Assembly (NCBI GenBank): GCA_965284315.1
Contig: OZ260072.1
Coordinates: forward strand, 1,426,001 to 1,490,000
Source of the DNA: PCRC01 sp017848435
GTDB taxonomy: Bacteria; Pseudomonadota; Gammaproteobacteria; Burkholderiales; Burkholderiaceae_C
DNA length: 64,000 bases
Direction of reading: 5' to 3'
The notes under the pieces are model-generated. The model saw only the letters and a program-made list of their open reading frames with translations, had not been told where the DNA came from and did no database searches. Made by a program: the position numbers and the translations under genes. Shown here one piece after another: positions 57,330 through 64,000 of the stretch. The first letter of the stretch is position 1. Each line of letters opens with the position of its first letter.

Positions 57330-59822
57330 TCAGCGCGGCTGACGGCGGCGCAGCCAGGCCACGGCAAGGGCTGCGGCCAGCAGCATCAACAAACCGAAGT
57401 CCGACTGGCCCGGATTCACTGTACAGCCGCCGCCACCGCTGCTGGTCGTTGTCGGCGGGGTGACGGTGCCGGGGTCAGTGGCCGCAGCGGTCACACCGGG
57501 CGCGCCTTCCTGCAGGAAGAAGCTGGTCGCGGTGGTGCGTTCGAACGCACCGGTGGGCACCGCGTCTTCGAGTGCGCCCTGGATGCGGTGGCCCGCGCCA
57601 CGTGCAAACATGGAGCTGTTGTCGCCCACGGCGTTGACCACGACCACATATTCGCCGGCCGGCAGCCTGCCGGTCAGGTCGGCACTGTAGATGCCGTCGC
57701 CGGCAGCCGAATCCGGCCCCTGGCCGTTGTCGGCCAGCGCCACGTTGCCCAGCACCAGGGCGTCGTATTCGTCGTAGATGTTGGCGGTCACGCGGGCGCC
57801 GGTGATTTGGCGCGCATTACCCAGCGTTACCAGCAGGCGTGGTGCCACACCCAGCGACACCGAGCCGCCGGCCAGCGTGGCTCCCACCGCCACATTGGAA
57901 TCGGTCTCGACGTCGATGCCTACACCGTCGCTCACGGCTGCGCTCGCGGTGGCCTTGGCGGCCCATGCGCCGGTGCGGCCGGCGGCCGTGGTGGCAATGG
58001 TGAACTCCGCGTAGCCTTCGGCGTTGTCGCGCGTGAAGTCCACACCCACCGGCAGGCTGGACGGCGTCAGGTTGGCGCCGGCGGGCGTGGTGAGCGAGAA
58101 GCTCAGCTTGGCGGCGTCGGCTGGGTCGAACACATAGACCACGCGCACTTCGCCATCAAGATTGTTGCCGCCCACGAAGAAACGCGTGCTCTGGGTCTGG
58201 TTGGCGGCCAGTGTGTCGGCGCCATCAATGGCCAGGTTGACGATGTCGGGCAGGTTGGCTTCGCGGGTCAGCATCATGGCGTTGCGTTCGGCCTGCGTGG
58301 AGCTGTTGGCAGACAGGAACTTGCCGCCCGTGGCTTGCGCAAGCTCGGCCAAATTGATCTGGCCGGCTGGCAGTGGCTTGCGGGCCGCACGCCGCTCCAG
58401 CGCGACCTTGGACGAGACCCTGGACGCGGACGTCTTGGAAGCGCCAGGGGTTGAACTCGTGAACGACGAGATCATCAGGTTGAGCTTGACGCGTGCGTCG
58501 CGCAGGCGCGCCACTTGGTCGGACGCCACCGAGGGTGCCGGTACTGTGACGGTGCCCTTGCTGTCAGAGGTCATGGCCGAGACCAGGTGGAACACCCGCG
58601 GGTCGCCACTGGCCGCCCCCGGCAGCAGGCCCAGGGCCTGGTTGAACGCGGCGGTGCCATCAAAGGCCGTGCCCTGGCCCGACTGCAGGGCAGTGAGCGC
58701 GTTGTTCAGCGCTTGCTTACCGGCGGCGTCGGTGGTCGTCAGCGGGGCGATCACGCCGCCGCTGGCCGGTGCGGGCGAGGCCACGATGGCAAGCTGGTCG
58801 GGAGCGTTGGCACCTTCGACCACACCACGCGCGGCCTTCACAAGGTCGGCCAGGGTGTCGGCGTCCTGGTTGCGGTCAATGATGAGCACCTGGCGCAGCT
58901 GCGGGTTGGGCACGTACACGATGTTCGGCAACTGGGCGTCCAGCAGGGCCGGGCGGGTCAGCACCACTGTGTCTGGGTTGACATCGCTGAACGCCAGGAC
59001 CTGGTAACGGCCTTCGTTCTTCGCCACCGGCGGATCGTTGGCCGGCGCACGGGTGAGGGTATCCCAGGCGCTGCCTTTGGCGCCGTTGATGTTGTGCACC
59101 CGGAAATGCGCAGTTTTGCGCTGCGCCGGGTCGGCGTAGTCCGCCTGCGTGGACAGCGACTGGAACTGCTCCTGGTTGTTCATCAGGGTGTTGCGCGGCG
59201 TGTCCTCGTTGGTTGGGGCGCCCGGATCGTTGGGGTTGGGTGCGGTGCCCGAGTCGTTGTACTCGTCGGACAGGCCCAGCACGTAGTGACCCAGTTCATG
59301 TGCCAGCACTTTGCCCAGTGCCGTCAGGCTCTCCGGGGTACCGGGGATGTTTGGGTTGGGCTTGCCATCCGTCCCGTTGCTGGTGCCGGTCAGGTAGTTG
59401 GTGGTCGTCATCTGGGACTTACCCAGGCCGGCCACGCTGCCGTTTGAGCGACCGCGCCGGCTGTTGACGAGCTGGATGTCCACGTCCTTGCCGAAGCGGC
59501 TGTTTCGGTAAACATACAGGTTGGCCACCCGCAGCTTGCCCTCGGTCATGGTGTAGAACGATTTGGCGAACTGGTTCAGCGCCGTGTTGATAGCGGCCCG
59601 GTCCAGCACCGTTGACGGGGCGTCGATCTGAGTCACCGGGGGCGAGGCGTCGTAGTCCCAGTCGACGTTGACGGTCAGGTCCAGCGTGTTGCCTGTCAGC
59701 ACGCCGTTCAGTGGTGAACTGCTGACCGAGGTGCTGGCGGCATAGCCCAGCGGCTGCTGCAAAACCAGCAACGGAATTAGGCACGCGGCGATGCGGCGTG
59801 CCCAGGAGGGTGTGCGAGTCAT
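57330..59822 (-). CDS. CLCA-like zinc metalloprotease with VWA-like region and JDVT-CTERM tail
   Basis: An 830-residue exported protein. The ATG at 59822 precedes a signal peptide (MTRTPSWARRIAACLIPLLV through GYAAS). The zinc site is HELGHYVLGLSDEY at 175-188, an HExxHxxxGxxDE motif like that of animal CLCA proteins. A VWA-like region at about 305-440 has IDRNQDAD in place of DxSxS, so its metal site is degraded. A beta domain near 700-800 contains VALADNGQGPDSAAGDGIYS, close to the CLCA C-terminal domain. The last about 34 residues are GGGGCTVNPGQSDFG, a hydrophobic helix, then RRRQPR: a JDVT-CTERM sorting tail. The MrtJ-like protease gene lies nearby. It is presumably lipid-anchored or surface-attached through the tail Cys. 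Confidence 0.85.
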   Translation of the reverse strand: MTRTPSWARRIAACLIPLLVLQQPLGYAASTSVSSSPLNGVLTGNTLDLTVNVDWDYDASPPVTQIDAPSTVLDRAAINTALNQFAKSFYTMTEGKLRVANLYVYRNSRFGKDVDIQLVNSRRGRSNGSVAGLGKSQMTTTNYLTGTSNGTDGKPNPNIPGTPESLTALGKVLAHELGHYVLGLSDEYNDSGTAPNPNDPGAPTNEDTPRNTLMNNQEQFQSLSTQADYADPAQRKTAHFRVHNINGAKGSAWDTLTRAPANDPPVAKNEGRYQVLAFSDVNPDTVVLTRPALLDAQLPNIVYVPNPQLRQVLIIDRNQDADTLADLVKAARGVVEGANAPDQLAIVASPAPASGGVIAPLTTTDAAGKQALNNALTALQSGQGTAFDGTAAFNQALGLLPGAASGDPRVFHLVSAMTSDSKGTVTVPAPSVASDQVARLRDARVKLNLMISSFTSSTPGASKTSASRVSSKVALERRAARKPLPAGQINLAELAQATGGKFLSANSSTQAERNAMMLTREANLPDIVNLAIDGADTLAANQTQSTRFFVGGNNLDGEVRVVYVFDPADAAKLSFSLTTPAGANLTPSSLPVGVDFTRDNAEGYAEFTIATTAAGRTGAWAAKATASAAVSDGVGIDVETDSNVAVGATLAGGSVSLGVAPRLLVTLGNARQITGARVTANIYDEYDALVLGNVALADNGQGPDSAAGDGIYSADLTGRLPAGEYVVVVNAVGDNSSMFARGAGHRIQGALEDAVPTGAFERTTATSFFLQEGAPGVTAAATDPGTVTPPTTTSSGGGGCTVNPGQSDFGLLMLLAAALAVAWLRRRQPR

Positions 59823-59880
59823 TGGAAACCCCAGCGGATAGTTGTAACAAATTGAGTCTATGGGTGGGCTGCCTGGGAAA

Positions 59881-59910
59881 CATTGCAAAACATTGCAACG
59901 CATTCGCACT
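59881..59910 (-). promoter_or_regulatory. Three tandem 10-bp repeats upstream of the metalloprotease
   Basis: CATTGCAAAA, CATTGCAACG and CATTCGCACT follow one another at an exact 10-bp period, 59-88 bp upstream of the start codon at 59822. The spacing of one helical turn suggests a multimeric activator or repressor site. Confidence 0.4.
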
Positions 59911-60059
59911 GGGTACTGCATCAGCGTCATGTTGGCGACAGTTGGGCGGACACGTTACGCACTCACCGTGCCTACTTAAACGGGAAGCCGGGCCGAGAGT
60001 GGGTGGAGGGCATGCCTGGGGCCAGACTTGCAAGCCTCAGAGTTGCCCCTACATCTCTA

Positions 60060-60065
60060 CAATCA
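60060..60065 (+). promoter_or_regulatory. -10 box for gshA
   Basis: TACAAT followed by C. Transcription would begin about 15 nt before the ATG at 60088, leaving a short leader with no Shine-Dalgarno. Confidence 0.5.
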
Positions 60066-60087
60066 TGTTCTTACTTCGAAGTACCGC

Positions 60088-61383
60088 ATGGTCCCCCACC
60101 TCGTCACCGCCCTGACCGGCCCCATCAACGAACTCGAACAGCGTGTGCTGGATTCCATGCCAGCCATCGAGCGCTGGTTCCGGCTGGAATGGATGGAGCA
60201 CACGCCGCCGTTCTACAGCTCGGTGGACGTGCGCAACGCCGGCTTCAAGCTGGCGCCGGTGGACACCAACCTCTACCCCGGCGGCTGGAACAACCTGACG
60301 GCCGAAATGCTGCCGCTGGCGGTGCAGGCGGCGATGGCCGCCATTGAAAAGATCTGCCCGGAAGCACGCAACTTGCTGATGATTCCGGAGAACCACACGC
60401 GCAACACCTTCTACCTGAGCAATGTGGTGCAGCTGCAGCGCATCTTCCACATGGCCGGCCTGAACGTGCGCATTGGCTCCATCAGCCCGGAGATCAAGGA
60501 GCCGACGGTCATCAACCTGCCCAACGGCGAAAGCATCACGCTGGAGCCGGTGATCCGCAGCAAGCGGCGGCTGGGCCTGAAGAACTTCGACCCCTGCACG
60601 ATCCTGCTCAACAACGACCTGAGCGCCGGCATCCCCGGCATCCTGGAAGACATCCACGAGCAGTATTTGTTGCCGCCGCTGCACGCCGGCTGGAGCGTGC
60701 GCCGCAAGAGCAACCACTTCAAAAGCTACGAAGAAGTCTCCAAACGCTTCGGCAAGCTGCTCGGCATCGACCCTTGGCTGATCAACCCGATGTTCAACCA
60801 GTGCGGCGAGGTCAATTTCGCCGAAGGCACCGGCATGGACTGCCTGACCAGCAACGTGGACGCGTTGCTTGGCAAGATCCGGCGCAAGTACAAGGAATAC
60901 GGCATCAACGAGAAGCCGTTTGTGGTGGTCAAGGCCGACAACGGCACCTACGGCATGGGCATCATGACGGTGCGTGACGTGAAAGACCTGGAGGTGCTCA
61001 ACCGCAAGAGCAAAAACAAGATGTCGGTCATCAAGGACGGGCAGGCGGTGAACCAGGTCATCATCCAGGAAGGCGTGCTGACCAACGAGCGCATGAACGA
61101 CGCGGTGGCCGAGCCGGTGGTCTACATGATGGACCGCTACGTGGTCGGTGGCTTCTACCGCATCCACGCCGAACGCGGTGTGGACGAGAACCTCAACGCC
61201 CCCGGCGCCAGCTTTGTGCCGCTGGCCTTTGCCCAGTCCACCCATTTGCCACAGCCCGGCATCAAGCCCGGGGCCAGCGCACCCAACCGCTTCTACATGT
61301 ACGGCGTGATCGGCCGCCTGGCGATGCTGGCCGCCAGCTACGAAATGGAAGCCACCGACCCCGACGCCGAGGTCTACGACTAG
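60088..61383 (+). CDS. gshA: Glutamate-cysteine ligase, Acidithiobacillus (ferrooxidans) type
   Basis: A 431-residue enzyme for the first step of glutathione synthesis. The ATG at 60088 starts MVPHLVTALTGPINELEQRVLD. Characteristic blocks: PAIERWFRLEWMEHTPPFYSSVDVRNAGFKLAPVD, NLYPGGWNNLTAEM, LNNDLSAGIPGIL, INPMFNQCGEVNFAEGTGMDCL and FVVVKADNGTYGMGIMTV. This GshA type differs from E. coli GshA and is usual in beta-proteobacteria. gshB begins 2.2 kb downstream, with kup between. The frmA/fghA pathway at 6.5 kb depends on the glutathione made here. Confidence 0.94.
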   Translation: MVPHLVTALTGPINELEQRVLDSMPAIERWFRLEWMEHTPPFYSSVDVRNAGFKLAPVDTNLYPGGWNNLTAEMLPLAVQAAMAAIEKICPEARNLLMIPENHTRNTFYLSNVVQLQRIFHMAGLNVRIGSISPEIKEPTVINLPNGESITLEPVIRSKRRLGLKNFDPCTILLNNDLSAGIPGILEDIHEQYLLPPLHAGWSVRRKSNHFKSYEEVSKRFGKLLGIDPWLINPMFNQCGEVNFAEGTGMDCLTSNVDALLGKIRRKYKEYGINEKPFVVVKADNGTYGMGIMTVRDVKDLEVLNRKSKNKMSVIKDGQAVNQVIIQEGVLTNERMNDAVAEPVVYMMDRYVVGGFYRIHAERGVDENLNAPGASFVPLAFAQSTHLPQPGIKPGASAPNRFYMYGVIGRLAMLAASYEMEATDPDAEVYD

Positions 61384-61390
61384 GACTGTC

Positions 61391-61472
61391 GCCCCCACGC
61401 TCCCCCACTGCGTGGGGGTCGCTGCCCCCCGAGGGGCCGTGCCTTGCTTGGGGCGGCCCGGCGCGGCGGCGA
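61391..61472 (+). repeat. GC-rich interspersed repeat, copy B, with hairpin
   Basis: Matches copy A at 3894-3968 over nearly its whole length. CCCCCACGC (61392-61400) and GCGTGGGGG (61410-61418) form a perfect 9-bp stem around a 9-nt loop, so this copy may end gshA transcripts although no T-run follows. Confidence 0.85.
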
Positions 61473-61582
61473 GCATGGGTTGAGCCGTACAGTTGTTGCG
61501 TCGCAACAATGTCACGCGAATCCCTGTTCTAGACCGCGCTCCCTGACCGTGGGCGGGGAGGCTGGCGCAGAATAGCGGTCCC

Positions 61583-63493
61583 ATGACAACAATGTCCCGG
61601 CCCGGCGTGGTCGGGGCGGTTCCTGTGTCCGCATCCAAATCTTCTCTTGCCGCGCTCACCCTGGGCGCCCTCGGCGTTGTTTACGGCGACATTGGCACCA
61701 GCGTCCTGTACGCGCTCAAGGTGGTGTTCACCGAAGGTGGTATCCCCCTGACTCCCGACAACATCTACGGCATCCTGTCGCTGGTGTTCTGGCTGGTCAC
61801 GGTGGTGGTGTCGCTCAAGTACGTCACGCTGATCCTGCGCGCCGACAACAAGGGCGAGGGCGGGCTGATCGCCATGCTGGCGCTGGCCTCCAACGCGGTG
61901 AGCGACCGGCCCCGGCTGCGGCGGGTGGTGTTGTTCATCGGCATCTGCGGCACGGCGATTTTTTATGGCGACGGCGTCATCACCCCGGCGATTTCGGTAC
62001 TGTCGGCGGTGGAGGGGCTGGAGCTGATCTCGCCGGCACTGAAGCGCTATGTGATGCCGCTGTCGCTCGTCATCATCTTCTGCCTGTTCTGGGTACAAAA
62101 GAAGGGCACAACCGGCATTGGCAAGTTTTTTGGCCCTGTCTGTGCGGTGTGGTTTGTGGTGATTGGTGTGCTGGGTGTGCCGCACATCCTGGCCCACCCC
62201 GAGGTGCTGGGCGCGCTGAGCCCACACCACGCGCTGCGTTTCATCCTGCAGCAACCGGGCACCACCTTTGTGCTGCTCGGCGCGCTGGTGCTGTGTGTCA
62301 CCGGCGTGGAGGCCCTGTACGCCGACATGGGGCACTTTGGCAAGCAACCCATTCGCTTGGCCTGGTTCACCCTGGTGATGCCAGCGCTGCTGCTCAACTA
62401 CTTTGGCCAGGGCGCGATGCTGCTCTACACGCCCGAGCACGTCAGCAACCCGTTTTATTTGATGGCGCCCGACTGGGCGCTGATCCCGTTGGTGATCCTG
62501 GCGACCGCCGCCACCGTGATCGCGTCCCAAGCCCTGCTGTCGGCGGCGTTTTCCGTGACCAAGCAGGCGATCCAGCTCGGTTATTTCCCGCGCATGGTGA
62601 TCCGCCACACCTCGGTGCGTGAAACCGGGCAGATCTACATTCCGGCGGTGAACTGGTCGCTGTTTGTGGCCATTGTGGTGGCGGTGGCACTGTTCAAAAC
62701 CTCGTCCAACCTGGCCACGGCCTATGGCATTGCGGTCACGACCGACATGCTCATCACCACCGTGCTGACCTTCTTCGTCATCCGCTACGCGTGGAAGTTG
62801 CCGCTGCTGCTGTGCATCGCCGCCACCGGCATGTTTTTTGTGATTGACCTGATGCTGTTCGCCTCGAACACGCTGAAGTTCTTCCACGGGGGCTGGTTCC
62901 CGGTGCTGATCGGTGTGGCGATGTTCACCGTGATGATGACCTGGAAACAGGGCCGCAAGCTGCTCAATGAAAAGGTGCGCGCCGACGCGCTGGACCTGCC
63001 GAGTTTTCTGGAGGCGGTGTTCATCAGCCCGCCGGTGCGGGTCGAGGGCACGGCCGTGTTCCTGACCAGCGACCCCGGCACCGTGCCCAATGCGCTGCTG
63101 CACAACCTCAAGCACAACAAGGTGCTGCACGAGCACAACCTGTTCGTCACGGTGAAAAGCCACGAGGTGCCGTGGATCGGGCTGGACAAGCGGCTGGAGA
63201 TCGAATCGTTGGGTCACGACTGCTGGCAGGTCAGCATCCACTACGGCTTCAAGAACGACCCCGACGTGCCCCGCGCGCTGGAGCAGATCCGCGGGCGCGG
63301 CTGCGAGTTCGAGCCAATGAACACCAGCTACTTTCTGTCGCGTGACCTGGTGGTGCCCAGCATCGGGCGCGGCATGATGATGTGGCGCGAAAAACTCTTT
63401 GCGCAGATGCACCACAACGCCAGCGGCGCGGCCGACTTCCTGAACCTGCCCAACAACGCGGTGGTGGAGCTCGGCTCGAAGATCGAAATCTGA
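61583..63493 (+). CDS. kup: Low-affinity potassium transporter Kup
   Basis: A 636-residue membrane protein of the KUP/HAK/KT family: twelve helices (about 25-440) and a C-terminal cytoplasmic domain. Motifs: LGALGVVYGDIGTSVLYALK, YGDGVITPAISVLSAVEGLE, VLCVTGVEALYADMGHFG and VPWIGLDKRLEIES. It imports K+ with protons. CAGAAT at 61568-61573 may be the -10 box, giving a leader of two to three bases. Kup between gshA and gshB also occurs in related genomes. Confidence 0.96.
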   Translation: MTTMSRPGVVGAVPVSASKSSLAALTLGALGVVYGDIGTSVLYALKVVFTEGGIPLTPDNIYGILSLVFWLVTVVVSLKYVTLILRADNKGEGGLIAMLALASNAVSDRPRLRRVVLFIGICGTAIFYGDGVITPAISVLSAVEGLELISPALKRYVMPLSLVIIFCLFWVQKKGTTGIGKFFGPVCAVWFVVIGVLGVPHILAHPEVLGALSPHHALRFILQQPGTTFVLLGALVLCVTGVEALYADMGHFGKQPIRLAWFTLVMPALLLNYFGQGAMLLYTPEHVSNPFYLMAPDWALIPLVILATAATVIASQALLSAAFSVTKQAIQLGYFPRMVIRHTSVRETGQIYIPAVNWSLFVAIVVAVALFKTSSNLATAYGIAVTTDMLITTVLTFFVIRYAWKLPLLLCIAATGMFFVIDLMLFASNTLKFFHGGWFPVLIGVAMFTVMMTWKQGRKLLNEKVRADALDLPSFLEAVFISPPVRVEGTAVFLTSDPGTVPNALLHNLKHNKVLHEHNLFVTVKSHEVPWIGLDKRLEIESLGHDCWQVSIHYGFKNDPDVPRALEQIRGRGCEFEPMNTSYFLSRDLVVPSIGRGMMMWREKLFAQMHHNASGAADFLNLPNNAVVELGSKIEI

Positions 63494-63530
63494 CATCATC
63501 CCGCCGGCAGCGCGTCGGCGGCTTCTTGGC

Positions 63531-63536
63531 GACAAT
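63531..63536 (+). promoter_or_regulatory. -10 box for gshB, leaderless arrangement
   Basis: GACAAT, then CGCGGC, then ATG at 63543. Confidence 0.5.
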
Positions 63537-63542
63537 CGCGGC

Positions 63543-64000
63543 ATGAACCTGCTTTTCATTGCCGACCCGCTCGACACCTTCGCCATCTACAAAGACACCA
63601 CCTTTGCGATGATGCGCACGCTGCAGGCGCGCGGTCACCGCATCGCGGTGTGTGAGCCCAAAGACATCCTGTGGCAGCGCGGTGGTCGCGTCACCGCCTA
63701 TGTGCGCGACATCACCCTCACCGGTGACCCGGTGGCCTGGTACACCGCCGAACAAGAAGCCCCGCACGAGCGCCCCCAGGCGCTGGCCGACTTTGGCGCG
63801 GTGCTGATGCGCAAAGACCCGCCGTTTGATTCGGAGTACTTCTACGCCACCCATTTGCTGGAACAGGCCGAACGCGAAGGCGCCCGGGTGTTCAACAAGC
63901 CGCGCGCGCTGCGCGACCACCCGGAAAAACTCGCCATCCTGGAGTTTCCAGACCTGATCGGCCCGACGCTGGTGACCCGCGACGCCGACGACATCAAGCG
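63543..64000 (+). CDS. gshB: Glutathione synthetase, N-terminal part (3' end outside window)
   Basis: The first 152 codons of an ATP-grasp glutathione synthetase, still open at the window end. It begins MNLLFIADPLDTFAIYKDTT, the standard GshB start, and continues with TFAMMRTLQARGHRIAVCE, FGAVLMRKDPPFDSEYFYAT and VFNKPRALRDHPEKLAILEF, all typical. It adds glycine to gamma-glutamylcysteine made by GshA. Confidence 0.95.
   Translation, partial: MNLLFIADPLDTFAIYKDTTFAMMRTLQARGHRIAVCEPKDILWQRGGRVTAYVRDITLTGDPVAWYTAEQEAPHERPQALADFGAVLMRKDPPFDSEYFYATHLLEQAEREGARVFNKPRALRDHPEKLAILEFPDLIGPTLVTRDADDIK

Noticed and set aside
63501..63521. CCGCCG...CGGCGG hairpin between kup and gshB
   Set aside because: Six-bp GC stem without a T-run; likely composition alone.

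Overview
This 64 kb window is a piece of a high-GC betaproteobacterial chromosome. Gene content and order point to Burkholderiales, most likely Comamonadaceae (Hydrogenophaga/Acidovorax/Rhodoferax-like). This is an inference from the yajC-secD-secF block, the smg-dprA-LysM genes divergent from def-fmt, tsaB-rimI-uracil-DNA glycosylase, purE-purK, a fused indolepyruvate oxidoreductase next to an Lrp gene, and two families of short interspersed repeats. I see no rRNA, tRNA, insertion sequence, prophage or CRISPR array. No gene-free gap exceeds 300 bp.

Layout. 1-6.3 kb: the end of a YhdP-like AsmA protein, a nitrilase-type amidase, a FixL/DctS-like two-component pair, a very small membrane ORF, and mltA. 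6.5-12.2 kb: glutathione-dependent formaldehyde detoxification (frmA, fghA), a PhoX phosphatase behind a five-unit Pho-box array, and an MFS transporter. 12.2-16.7 kb: an Lrp regulator divergent from indolepyruvate oxidoreductase, and a small cytochrome c lipoprotein. 16.9-28 kb: Sec translocase accessory genes, a DUF1631 protein, smg, dprA, a LysM protein, def, fmt and azlCD. 28-33 kb: lower glycolysis genes pgk, pyk and fba, with an esterase. 33-38.7 kb: an accessory patch with a lower-GC acyltransferase and two RTX proteins that bracket a PepSY protein and an NtrB/NtrC-like pair. 38.9-46 kb: pfkA, purC, a gluzincin-like protein, cnoX, purE, purK and a Sua5-type tRNA modification gene. 46-50 kb: secreted lipoprotein hydrolases, one lacking its catalytic residues, and dacB. 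50-56 kb: an EamA transporter, tsaB, rimI, a family 4 uracil-DNA glycosylase, pyrF and proA. 55.6-60 kb: a CPBP intramembrane protease, a HupE/UreJ-like protein and a large CLCA-like metalloprotease with a JDVT-CTERM tail. 60-64 kb: gshA, kup and the start of gshB.

The most interesting readings are these. (1) A protein-sorting system: a 149-residue glutamic intramembrane protease (MrtJ-like) encoded 1.2 kb from a surface protein with a JDVT-CTERM tail, whose layout (HExxHxxxGxxDE zinc site, VWA-like region, beta domain) matches animal CLCA proteins. (2) A sigma-54/NtrC-type regulatory unit that may drive two RTX secretion substrates, each with a sigma-54-like promoter and a shared GGGGGAT-type upstream motif. 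(3) A roughly 70-bp interspersed repeat present six times, five of them inside or at the edge of essential or conserved coding sequences (dprA, fmt, cnoX, purK, eamA/tsaB), kept in frame as a peptide linker. (4) A run of genes with a GATAAT/TACAAT -10 box ending 5-6 nt before the start codon, which predicts leaderless transcripts.

Functions are assigned from motifs and family knowledge; no database search was possible. Start codons were chosen by ribosome-binding site, overlap with the upstream gene, and family length.
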